Origin: Ichthyophonus hoferi
Lineage: Eukaryota; Opisthokonta; Ichthyosporea; Ichthyophonida; Ichthyophonidae
Direction of reading: 5' to 3'
DNA length: 46,211 nt
Assembly: GCA_002751075.1 (NCBI GenBank)
Contig: NAOQ01000113.1
Location: forward strand, 109,990-156,200
Shown one piece after another: positions 34,640 to 46,211 of this stretch; positions within the stretch are counted from its first letter, which is position 1, and each line of letters begins with the position of its first letter. Under the pieces are notes generated by a model, which was not told the origin of the DNA, did no database searches, and saw nothing but the letters and a program-made list of their open reading frames with translations. The position numbers were made by a program, and so were the translations under genes.

Positions 34640-37600
34640 CCTATGGTTGTATTTATAGGTGCAGGAGTTTCTTGACTACTTGGAATGGTTCAGGTCCAAC
34701 TGGCTTGGCCAGGCAGTCAGCAACTTGATCCACAGATGAGACGCTCCTGACTTCAATGCCATTTTTACTTACTATTTCCCTCATATAATGGAACTGTACA
34801 GTGATATGGCATATGTCTTTAGAAATACATATCTTGCTGTATAGTCCTATGGCACTTGTGTGGTCTCCATACAATAGTACCCTCCCAGTGTCAAACCCAG
34901 GTCCATTTATGGATGTTTCAATGTAAGCAATTTTCTGGGTCACTGCAGCCATGCTGACGAATTCACTCTCTGTTGCAGAGAGTGCACATATTTTGTTTTT
35001 CCTGGAATTCCGATCTTGCAGCCCTTCAGCGAGAAAGATGTGATGGTTATTGATGCTTTTTCCATTGCTGTATCCTTTTTTTGAGACGTCTGCATCAGAA
35101 CATCCTAAGAATGATGGGTCCAGACGTTTGCACTATTGCTTCTGATGGATATTTATTTAAGTACCTTTGGACGTTTAAAAGCATCTCATAGTGCTCCAGG
35201 TTGGGCTTGGCAGAGTACCTAGCAAGGAAGGCTACACTGAATGTGATGTCTGATTTAGGCAACTAATAAGGGAAGTATATGTAGTTATTTAAGTTGTATG
35301 GCTTGTGGATAATATTGTTTGCCGTTTGCCGTTTGCATGTGTTTTGCCAGTAGGGGTGTATGTATTGATTGACTTTTTTGGTGATCATAGCACTTGACTA
35401 ATTCAGTTATGTACCCACGTTGAGACAGAATTTCTCATTTCTCTGGAGGTTTGCTTAACATATATATACCAGGAATGAACTGAGGAACCCTATTAACTTT
35501 GTAGGACACTTTGCTAATATGGTATTGATGAACCACTTGCAATCCTTGATGTTCTCTTAGTAGATCACTATATCGCCAATGTAGATACAATACACATGAA
35601 ACCTGTCTTTCCATGTGACTTGTATAGATAAGGAAGGGTCTCCATAGGGTAACAATATATTGACCATAAGAAGGTGTCTAGTACTCTATTCCATATGAGT
35701 CCAGAGACATAAATCTGTAGAGGCTGTGGCCTAGCATACAAACATGTCCTCATTTATCTGGTTCCGTAAACATTGGTAGTTGATCTAAATACACTTGTGC
35801 ACTCAGGTAACTAGACACATATACAGCCTTGATATCTAGTTGCGATAGATTATACCCTTGGATTCTTGCTAAGCATAGCAAGAGTCTAATGGTCATGAAC
35901 AAGTACATAGGACTTGAAATGTCAGGATAGTCCACATTCTGTTTTTCTTGTGACCCTAGCGCTATCAAGCCTGTGTTGTGTTTGACTAATTGTCCTTTGT
36001 TATCATGGTTTCAGTTAAATACCCATAGGCTATGCAGGACAGTAGTTCCCACAGGTGGTCATTTAACCAAGGTCCATATGGAATACACATTAAGGGTAGC
36101 AATTTCTGTTTCCATTGCATCTTGTCATGCACTCTTATGGCATGTTTGACTTCCTTGGGGTTCAGAATTCCAAGAGCTCTAATTGGGAAACAATTACAAA
36201 TGTAGTCGCTGTTGCTATGAATGTTAGCTTACAGGATGGAGTATATGTTGTGTATGTAGTGCCACTTCATGTTGCTAAGAGTTCATATCTTGATCTCTCC
36301 CATGCATGTTGTTCAGCTATTTTTTGTCTTATGGGCACTTCATCATCACTGTTTTCTGATGATTCTGCTGAAATCTCTCTCACTGACTTGGGAAATTTCT
36401 TTGGGGCTTTTTAAAACCGCAAATGAGGACAGGATTAGGTAGCACAGTATTGTTGTTTTAGAACTAATATCTTTCATAGTTGAGAGACAATGATGGATGC
36501 AAAGTCAGCTCCCACATTGTTGTCACTTCCTTCTTGGTGACATCTGCCACATGACTGGGAAGGGTTCTTGCTAGGTGGCTTTGTTTTCCTGCTTTGTATA
36601 GAGGAATTGTCCTTCAAAAAGATGATGTCTCTTTTTGGGGTGAAGTGGTGTGTTGCCCAGTCCATCAATGCCCATTCTAGCCCGAGGATATTATATTCTA
36701 GGAGTACTTCCAGCTGTCTTCTAGGATAAAACTTCTCCTTAATGGTAATGTCATCTAATCCGTAGTAGGCTTTGCATCCAAAGGTGAAATTTCTCTATTT
36801 TTGCCCTGGATTTGTGGCATAACTTATATGGTACCATTTTCTTTTATATGGTAGGTGTAGGACTTATATTGTGAGTGTAGATTACCACATTGAAAGTATA
36901 ATTCCAGAACTGTAATGGTATTTTTTTTCTGATTTAAGGATTTCCTGAACATTTGCAAAAGTTGACGGTCCATCCTCCTGTTGAAACCATTGCTAGATGC
37001 CATATGCAGCAAGGTAATGAAATAGATGATGCCCTCTTCATTGAGGTACTTTAATTTTTTTCTGTCAAGATACTCTCATTCTTAGGTGGAGAAGAATTTG
37101 GCAATTTTGAAAGGTGAGTGCAGGAATTCTGTTGCTGCTTTGAATGTTCTAAAGCATTTGGAAGCATTGCTTTTCTGTGTCATGCAAAACGCAGCTTTGC
37201 AGTGTTTGAACTCGTTAATAAATATAACAATCTAACAAAAATTGTTTTTGGATTTCCTCAGCAGAACAAAAAATGTCACACTATATTCTTTTCAGTGTAT
37301 GTAATGAGTGTATCATTCCAACACCATTCGGGTGATATTGGAGTTATCAAAGTTATCATATGGCAAGCTGTCCTTTGTTGGCATTGATTTTTTGTAGTGT
37401 AGAAGGGCCTGGTGAAGACGTGTGTCAGACAGATGTGTAAATCTGTAATGCCACAATGCCTATGTTATCACAGTTGTGGCTGATGGGTTGTACATATTGT
37501 CATCTGTGTCCCATGTTGTTGAGCATGTAGCCTTGGTAGTGTTGATGTGTAGTTCTGCAATCATGATTGGTTTACATGAAGAGGTCTAGGGGAGAACAAT

Positions 37601-39520
37601 ATTGGCATTGAGGAAGTAGAGATAATTGTTGTAGAGTCTTGCTATCAGGATAGTGCTGCCATCAAGTGCAACTGTGGCTTGGTTGGCAGAAAAAGTAGTG
37701 GCCACATCTTTTTCACATAGAGTAGGGATGAAAAACAAGTTTATAGGGGCACTCTCCATATACAGGACTTGATTGAATACAATTATCTGATTAGGCAGGT
37801 GTGACTTCAAAATTACAGTCCCTATGAGCATTGTTGTAGTCTTATTGCCGTCTGCCATCATGATGGAAGCCTGAGCTAGGGTGTATTCTATGAAAACAGG
37901 TACTATAGAATAGCCATGCATACTGGCACCAGAGTCTAGCATGAGCCTCCTATTGGGAATTCCCTCATCCTAGGTAATTTGGCTGACTTGGGAAATTGCT
38001 ATGGTCAGGTCTTTGAAAGATTGGCCTTGGAGCTAGAATGTTGCTGTATTGGCTCATTGTGGACTATTCATATCTCAAATTTTATAGAAACTCTTTTCCA
38101 TAGTTTAGACAGTTTTTATGCATAGTACAATTCATGATGTTGTAGCAAATGTGGCCTCTAAGGTGGTAGTCACAGTGAACTTTGGGTTTTGTTTTAAATT
38201 TTCTATTGCTGTTAGGCCTCCCATCAGTTTTGTTCTTGTTGTTATTTGGCCTATCACTAGTTTTTCATGCACCATTGCTGTATGACCTGCTAGGACAGTC
38301 ATATTGTTTGCTATTGACAGGATTGGCTTAATTCAAGGTCTAGAAACCTTTTCTCTACTCATAAGACTCAACAGCCATGATAATTGTCTGCAATGGAAGG
38401 CAAATTCCATTTTGGGCCTCCAACCATGTGACTATGTCGCCACCATATTAGGTATAGCATTGAAGAATAGGAGAGTGTTGATTAAGATGGAATCATCATG
38501 CATTTGGTGGATTGTTCCTTGTAGCTTGGTTGGAGCAACTTTGTGTTATGCTAGGAATGTGGAGAGTGACTTGCCTCTATCCATCTTGATCCTGTGAAAA
38601 TTGCCATTCTGTCTTGCCATGATATTTTCAGAAGTTACCCCTAATACGCTGGCCAGTTTAATCATTTTTTTATGACCAAACTGGTGAGGATTCACGTCCT
38701 CCAGGATGGCATATTTTTATTCTGGTGTACCTACACTATGTTTCAGATAGTAGCATGCCAGATACTTTTCATGACAATGAGAACCACCTGTCTGAATGTA
38801 CTGTTGTTCCTGGATGATTGACGCATTGTAGCAACGTGTGGTACATCCCTTATAAATAGTGAAGACATAGTGGTCTTTGCTTCACTGGTAGAAGAAATAG
38901 GTCCTGATTGTTGTTTGCTTAAAGACCCCTTTGGAATTAATTGGTAGAAGGTGACTAGTGGTGTTGTTACTGGAATGAGTGCCCATGTTAGCTGGAAATT
39001 GATGTGCATATAAATAATTAGGTAGTCCTGGTTGGGGGTTGGATGGTGTTACAGAGGGCAGTACAGGTAATGGTGTAAAAAGCAATGCATTAGGACCCAT
39101 GGGGTTAACTTGATGAGGCAGAACCAGGGAGTGGGCACTCATGGTGCCAAACAAAATCCCTAGATGAATCTCCATCAAAGAATGTGAGATGAGTGCATTT
39201 GGATCAATGTATAACACAGAGAACGGTGCAATGCAATGGCTTGCACAGGTGGCACAGGTGACACAAGTTGTGGAGCCTGTTTATTAAGAATAATTTATTG
39301 TGCAAGATGTGCTGCACCAGGGCGATTGTCACAGTTGATGATTCTTTGCCCTAATTGGGCAAATATCTGGTGAAAATTTTGTATTAAGGCATCTGTCTAC
39401 CACTAATTAATATCCTGTAGTTCAGCTTTAAGACATGCTACTCGTATGTTTGGAGAATCAGGTAATGGAGTCTCATGAGCTTGAGATTTAGATATGGACG
39501 TCTACTGTTCTGTATCCATT
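34640..39520 (-). mobile_element. Ty1/copia retrotransposon fossil, minus strand
   Basis: Read from right to left the parts come in copia order: a gag-like region (about 39500-38700), the protease with an LDSGASMH core (37942-37586), an integrase region (about 37010-36470), reverse transcriptase (about 35970-35560; for example LSQLDIKAVYVSSYL) and RNase H ending in VDQVADCLAKP (34952-34653). The order identifies copia rather than gypsy, in which integrase follows reverse transcriptase. It is broken in many places and no LTR pair could be recognised by eye, so the limits are approximate. Confidence 0.8.
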
Positions 39521-41929
39521 ATCTCTGTGCTAACATCTCTAGCAATGGTTGTCCCAGGTAGTGAAAGAAGAGTTGTGTTTTCATGACTTCTGTATGCTAT
39601 GCTGTGCTAAGGTTTTGCCCAGTTGTACAGTTAGCAAGTTGAGGCCCAGAGTAGCTAGTAGGTTCTTTTGGGAGAAGTTCAAAAAAATTAAGGTGTGCAA
39701 ATGTGCAAAGGAATTGATTGAAAAGAGGTGGTCCTTGTGTTGTCATGTTAAATCCATAGTTTCCATGTATGGGGCAGTTAGAGAAAAAGGTTTGCTGTAC
39801 TGTAAGGTAGGAGGCTAGTTGCCCTATAGGGCTAGAGGCTCATTGTCCTGTGTGGAGATGAGTTGTGGTAGCAGTTAATGCTAGTCTAAAACCTTATAGT
39901 GAGCTGTGATAGTTATATTGACTTGTCCACAAACTTTGGTGGCTCCAATTGATTTTTGTTTAGTAACATATTTTTTGAACAACGTTTGCAGATATTGGCA
40001 TTAAACCATGACTAATTATTCCTTGTTGATTCAAGGATTCCAGCTCCTGGGGCTCATCATAATATAACTACATTCTGTTAGAATCTAATTTCTTCACTGT
40101 GCTTGAATAGATCATTCTTTGCTATTGCTATTATACTTATTTATTCTAATGTTTAGAAAACCATTCTTTTCCAATTGCTCCAATGGGAGATTACTGACAA
40201 TCATTCTTCTTCTTGGGCAGTAACCATGATCTAAAAGTATTGCTAAGCCAACTAGTCTATGGTATAGTATTTTATATGAAAACAAATTAGAATGTTAAAC
40301 ATAAACTTATTGATTGCTACCAAATATGCCTGTAATAAGTTTCCAAATAAGGCCACTATTTCTTCAGCTATGTAAGTAAAACTTTAAATTCATATTAACT
40401 AAATCATTTCTGGAATATATTTACATGTCATATTTTTTATTAATTCTATGTCCTTTGTTGGATGGTAATACTTCTGTTTTGTACAAGATTCCTTTGCATA
40501 AATAATCTCAGCATTCTCATCAGAGTCTGAGGTAAAAATAATTCTAGTCTTTTTTATTTTTTATTAAAGGTGTACATACATTTTTGTGATGAATGAAATC
40601 CAAATCTTCTCTTTTACTATCAATTCTCTTTTCTCTGTAATGAGAATTGCCTTGACTATATTATCTTGTTATTCAACATTTTATTTTATTAATGAACTAC
40701 TCATATTTGATCCTGACTGAGGGTCTGGTGTTTGAATATATATATAGTTTAGAGTTGTGGATCATTGGACAAGTTTCTAGCTTTGGCTTTTGTCATTTAT
40801 GATTTTATTTCCTTTTCATTCTAACTTCATTACTTTATGTAGAAACATCCCCATGACCAAAACTGATCATATCTTAGATTGAGGAAACCTTGCTATGGTT
40901 TCTTAATATTTTGTACTAAAGCTCTAAGACTTAAAATTACATAATTGATTAAGTTCTTATTGCTATGCCATGCCTCATATTAGACACACTATTTTAGACA
41001 AGCAGAATCTAGTGTGCTGTATCACTAAGCCCACTCCCTACCTAAAGTAAGGCATATAGGAAAATTAACATTCTTATTTACATAACACTCATTTGCTACA
41101 TATTACTTTACCTTTAGATACCTTGTTAGAAGGTCAACTAATAAAATCTGGTGTTATTGAACCACTAGAGAATACCTGTATAGTCTCTATTTACAATCTC
41201 AAGGATTTAGGCCATGACGATTGCTCATATTGCAAATTACATAGCTGGAAGTCTAAAACATCTCTAAACCCAGAACAATGGTGTGTATTGCAAGTAAATT
41301 TTTATGAGTCTTAACTTATCCCTTAACCATTAATAACAATCTATATCAACTAGTAGCAGAGCAGATAGGAACATAACACACCCAATAGAATTCAATATAA
41401 TAGATAATAGTTTTATTTTTCAATTAATTTCATTTACAAAAGCTTACTGATATGAAGTGCTGTCTCTATTATACATACATATACAACCCAGATTGAATAT
41501 CTATCAATAGCGTGATTATATAACCAACCCAAGTTTATACAACACTAATATTTGTTAGTTGATGACTTGTTCTTTTCCATAACACCAGTTTACGTGTGTA
41601 CTATGCCATGATGTTCTTTATATATTTATTGCTTATAGTGTATTGATTGATTGATCAATGATAGTCTACAATTACCTATGATCAACACCATCTCACCTCT
41701 ACATTATAGCCAATAGATTTCAATCCCACCTAAATTGATAATGAGTGTAGAATGTAATAATAATAATAATAAATATGGTAAGAAATTTGACATTTAAAAG
41801 ACACTAATAATATTAATCACTTGAAGTCAACTAGTGAGAAGGTCTTCATGAAATTACTGGAGTCATTCAGTTCACTATGGACAGCATGAATCATAATGTT
41901 ACCAGTTCAATGTTGACTTCTAGCATAAT
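39521..41929. other. AT-rich sequence between two copia fossils
   Basis: No gene recognised. It may include decayed LTR or gag remains of either element. A GC-normal plus-strand frame at 39549-39818 lies at the edge of the element and is probably element-derived. Confidence 0.35.
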
Positions 41930-44460
41930 GATATCAGATTTCAATATGCTTTGTTTTTTGTAAAATGCCTTCAGCTTCTATGATGGATCAAGCAGATGCA
42001 TTGTCAACATAGATAGGGACAAGAAGTGACAGGAACTGTTTCATATCCCAAATTGAGAAAAAGCTTCAAAAGACATGTAGACTCCTGTGCAGCATCAAAA
42101 CATGTAAAGTATTCTGCCTCTGTTACTGAAAGTGTAGCAAGGTTCCGTAGCTTAGATCGCCAACTGATAGGAGAGTCACCACACGGTATATAAAAAATGT
42201 AGCCATCAGTGATTATATCCTCAACAAAATCAGAGTCAGAATATCCACATATTTGACATGTATCAATAATGTAAATGTAAGTAGATGGTTAATAAGTTGA
42301 AAAGATATGACAATGTGTTAATAATTTTCATGTGTTGTGTTATAGGCTGTTTGGATGCCTGAGTTAACCAACTGACAGTATATCTGATATTGGGACGTTT
42401 ACTACATGAAATCCATATTAAAGCTCCAATTATTGAAAGATCTTCAGTTACATTGGTGAATGGTGCAGAAGCACTGCCTATAATGTCTGCAAGTTGCCCC
42501 TTGTTACATGGAACAGTTTTATTCCTGTCTATATTTGAAATGATGTTAGAGTGACCTACAACTTGAGTGATATAATACAATTGATCAATTTGGATGCCAA
42601 CTGATGTTCATTAGAATTTTATACCAAGGAGTAACGTTGGTGGACCTAAATATGTGGATTTATAACGTTCATTAATATTCAGATAAAATTCATCAATTAG
42701 AGCTTGACTTGCTGCAGTTATAAGTATATCATCAACCCAAATAGTGAGAGCAATGAAGTTATCTGTACTGGAGTCCATTGCAAATAGATATGGATTAACA
42801 TTAGTAGGAGTAAATCCATTAATTTGTAGATAGTTGGTGAGTTCCAGATACCATGTTAGATAGAGCAGAGCAGCTTACCTTAAACCATACTAGGCCCCTT
42901 GTAATTTACAAATGAAGTATAGTTACTCTGAGAGTCTTCATAGTCAGTGATTGTGGCATGCAAAGATCATCAGTTAAGATACCCTTTAGACATGCACTAC
43001 TAACATAAATCTGACCCATTTTCATGTCCAATGTGCCTGACTGCATATGTAATCATAGCATGAATTGTGGTCAATAATGCAACTGGAGATTCAACATTTA
43101 GATAGTCAACACTGATTTGTTGATAAAATCCTTTAATCACTAACCTTAATTTATATTGCAAGATGGATTTATCTGTGCTATATTTAATGTTAAAGACCCA
43201 TCAAGGAATTACTGTTGCATTGCCTGGAAGTGGAACTAGTGCTCATGTCCATCAGTTACTTGTACTCTGTGAGCATAGCTTCTTCCCATTCAAACTTTAG
43301 TTTTGATGCCTGCACTTGTTTAAATGTATTGGTTCAAATTAATGAACAACTTGGATTTGGAGAAGAACGTTGTAAATGAGGGATAAATGTGTATGCACCT
43401 ATGGCTGTAGAGTCAGATATTGAATTTTCAACAAGGGACAATGTCTCCTGGGAAGAGAAAGGAGGAGGTGAAGATGGTCCAGATGATGGAATTCCAGTTC
43501 AGGCTCATTATGAATTTGATGAGAATACTGAATGTAATCAAAATCATAATTCTCTCTATCAGATGATGTGGAAAGCAAATCTGGATACATAATGGCACAT
43601 TCATTGAGGATTACATCCTGATTGATTTCCAAAGTATCTTTGCTTGGTTTCCAAATGCGATATGCCTTTGAAGTTGCTTCATAACCTACTATTATACCAG
43701 TTTCAGAGCAGGATTCAAGTTTTGAAGGATGATGGATGCTTCATGACAAAATAAGATGATTCCCATCCCATACTTGTAGTTTTTCTGAGTGGTGGTACCA
43801 TCATTCCATCATGTATGTGATACAAGTGTGCCAATGATTGTTGTTGTTGGGCACATTGATTGAATGTAAACTGCTATAGAAATTGTTTCAGCGCAGAAGG
43901 AATTTGGAAAATTTAAACTCAAAAGGAAACATCTGTAAATATTTAAAATTGTCCTACTGAAATGCATTCCATTTCTATTGGGCTTTGGACCATATGCAGT
44001 TGACATATGGTGTGTGATACCATGCTGAGAAAGATATTTTTTGAATTCCTTGAAGGTGTATTCTTTACCCCCCCCCCCCCATCCATCTATAGATATCTAA
44101 TCAGTAAATTATGTTTTGCAGTGACTTGCTTATGATAGTGCATAAATGCCTCAAATTTATCTGATTTGTTTGCTAGTAGAAAATGCAAGATAGCAAAACA
44201 GGAAAATTCATCAACAAATATGGTAATGTATTGCATTTGATTGTTTAAATCTGGTAAAGACCCAATTAGATCTGAATGGATGATGGAAAAGGTCCAGGTG
44301 GTATTGAAGTGCATTGTTTAAATAACATTCTGTCTCTGCCTGTCAACTTGGGACAAATATCATGAAATGTTTCCTGTGAGCTGTAATCATCAGAATCTGG
44401 GAAATAATTTTTGACAGTATTCTGAGCTGGAAGTCCTAGTCAGGAATGCAGGGTCATATA
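41930..44460 (-). mobile_element. Second minus-strand Ty1/copia fossil, pol only
   Basis: From right to left: integrase core with IIHSDLIGSLPDLNN and FVDEFSCFAILHFL (44314-44087 and on), a linker, reverse transcriptase (about 43200-42400) and RNase H (about 42270-41950). No gag, protease or LTRs are recognised. The order is that of copia. It is broken in many places and distinct in sequence from the 34.6-39.5 kb element as far as I can tell by eye. Confidence 0.75.
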
Positions 44461-46211
44461 AATTTAACTGGATAATGCCAATGAGGGTGTAAAATGTTTT
44501 AACATTTTATTGTATTATAATTGCATAACAACTTATTACTATGATTCTCCTATATATGCAAATATACATTAATTGTATATTGTAGTATTTTAGTGCTGGA
44601 TTGCCATATGTGATACTGCAAATTGGAATTACAGCTATCTAAAATATCTATGTTTAGTTTGCATGATATTGGTTTTTTTTTTCCAAGAGCATCATAACAC
44701 TGCAATAGAAGTAGACTGACAGATGTGTAATCCTATTGCCGATAGAAATAGACCTACAGATACATAATCATATCACATTAGCGATTGTTTTTTTCTGATT
44801 AACTGTATTCTTATGATGGATAAAACCAAGCATATAGGTGTTTTTCATATATCTTCAATCATTAATCCATAACTGAACTATATATATTATAAGTTCAACA
44901 CATGTATGAACTTATTTATACTTGACTTGTTATTTTTTTTCTTATACAACAATTTACAAGTCACTTTGTAACATTTTAATAAAATTTCTTTATATATATA
45001 TCTTTTATTCTATGTATATATTCTTAACACAGACATCAGCTTTGTGTACTTCATTATAGGGCAAATTTTGTAAAACAACATAGAAGAAACTCCCAGAGTT
45101 TGGCAATGGTTCCAGCAAATCTGTTGACACCTCTATTTCTGGAATTGGCTTTGCAAATACCACTGCCCTATCTTCTATTTACATTTCCTGGATCCATTGT
45201 GTTGAAAATACTCCTAGTTCCATTTATGTCATTATGTGGTATTTGGTAAATGGCAACGAGCACTGATAAGTCAAACACTTAGTAGAAGAATTTGAAATTA
45301 TATTAAGCAACAATACTAAATGTAAATATAATAGGTGCAAATTTGTAGGATTTACTCTTAATGAACAATTATTTAAAGCACAAAGTAGCCTGCTCCAGGT
45401 TAGGGTTGATTAACAAGTTGATCTTAAAACCAGGAAAGGGTTATTATATAAGAAATTAAAAAATGATTTTTCAGGGATATTTTTAAACACCTTACAGCTT
45501 AATTTTCTGTTGTATTTGGCTTGTATATATATGTGCTGTATATAAGTATTATATGTGTGCCCAGAACCAAGCATTAATAATATCAAATCAATTAGAGTAT
45601 GGGCCTAGCATAATTAGAGGTAATGAACCTTTTACATAAAGTTCATTTATTAATTCAGTGATGTGACACTTATAAATAGATAATTTTATTGCAGTTAATT
45701 TTGATCAAGTATATAATTAGACTACAATCCAATAAATGATTTGCCTGGATGCCAAAACTTGGAATTTCATTTTAATAGTTTAAAATAGATAGTAGGAAGG
45801 AGCCAATCTGTACAAAAATTATCAATTGAATGAAGGTATTTCTAGCTTAGTGAGATTCTATGAGGATTGCAGCACAGCATTCTCCCTTAGTAACTGAAAG
45901 GTTAGCCATTTTCAACAAAGTAAATAAATGACTGGATTTCAGGTATGTACATACCAAGGGCCATGTAATTAATAATCACAGTAAATAAATGTTGTTTGCA
46001 ATAGTTAACATATCTTTAGATATTTGTAATGACAAATAAACAGTGATACTTGTTGCTGGTATATTGTGTTAAAAATATAAACTTAGTGTAAAAGGTATAT
46101 AAAAAAATATGTTTATTTTTAGATTTGTTATGATCGAATTGTTGATTGTCGTGTATACAAGTTAATTTACTTGTTGTATTATTTCTATTAGTATAATGCA
46201 ATAAGACGACT
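44461..46211. other. AT-rich right edge of the window
   Basis: No gene seen. It includes a two-copy imperfect repeat of about 40 bases near 44705-44785. A plus-strand run at about 45070-45410 has protein-like make-up in short pieces and may be another decayed element, but I cannot assign it. Confidence 0.35.
44705..44785. repeat. Imperfect two-copy direct repeat
   Basis: gaagtagactgacagatgtg and gaaatagacctacagataca head two units of about 40 bases, each followed by taatc(a/c)tat. Similarity is moderate. Confidence 0.6.

Noticed and set aside
45070-45410. Plus-strand coding-like fragments as a fourth copia element
   Set aside because: The pieces are short and lack any copia landmark that I can name; left as unassigned AT-rich DNA.
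1-46211. CRISPR arrays, operons, tRNA or rRNA genes
   Set aside because: Intron-split genes and LTR elements show that this is eukaryotic DNA. I saw no spacer-repeat array and no tRNA or rRNA-like sequence on either strand, though a short tRNA could be missed by eye.

Overview
The window looks like nuclear DNA of a holozoan eukaryote, most likely a unicellular relative of animals (an ichthyosporean or filasterean type of lineage), though an early-branching or reduced animal is not excluded. It is AT-rich. Its genes are cut by many GT-AG introns of about 70 to 1000 bases. It carries a CSL (RBP-J/Suppressor of Hairless) transcription factor together with an SH2-domain protein and a WBP2 homologue. 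Fungi have CSL but essentially no phosphotyrosine SH2 signalling, so the combination points to Holozoa. This is inference from gene content; I could run no search.

Layout. 1-3878 (+): the last eight exons of a CSL gene, all joining in phase. 3879-7300: AT-rich sequence with no gene seen. 7308-14824 (+): an old Ty1/copia LTR retrotransposon with recognisable, diverged LTRs; its left LTR is split by an unrelated insert of about 860 bases. 14825-21750: degraded repeats, including a direct repeat pair of about 1 kb. 21757-27054 (-): six in-phase exons of an unusual RING-H2 plus SH2 gene with a long Ser/Pro-rich tail. This gene contains a 405-base assembly gap flanked by two copies of the same ~140 bases. 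27834-27952 (+): a possible last exon with one membrane segment, followed by a 30-base tandem repeat. 28787-29377 (-): a small two-exon gene of unknown function (128 aa). 30175-31601 (+): a complete five-exon WBP2-like gene with a GRAM domain and three PPxY motifs. 34210-34376 (+): a possible orphan exon next to the remains of two further Ty1/copia elements on the minus strand (about 34640-39520 and 41930-44460). The rest is AT-rich and appears non-coding.

How the genes fit together. CSL is a DNA-binding switch, RING-SH2 would couple phosphotyrosine recognition to ubiquitin transfer, and WBP2 is an adaptor that binds WW-domain proteins such as YAP and NEDD4-type ligases. They are regulatory genes sharing a neighbourhood, with no sign of an operon or shared promoter. 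The most novel item is the RING-SH2 architecture, which reverses the domain order of Cbl.
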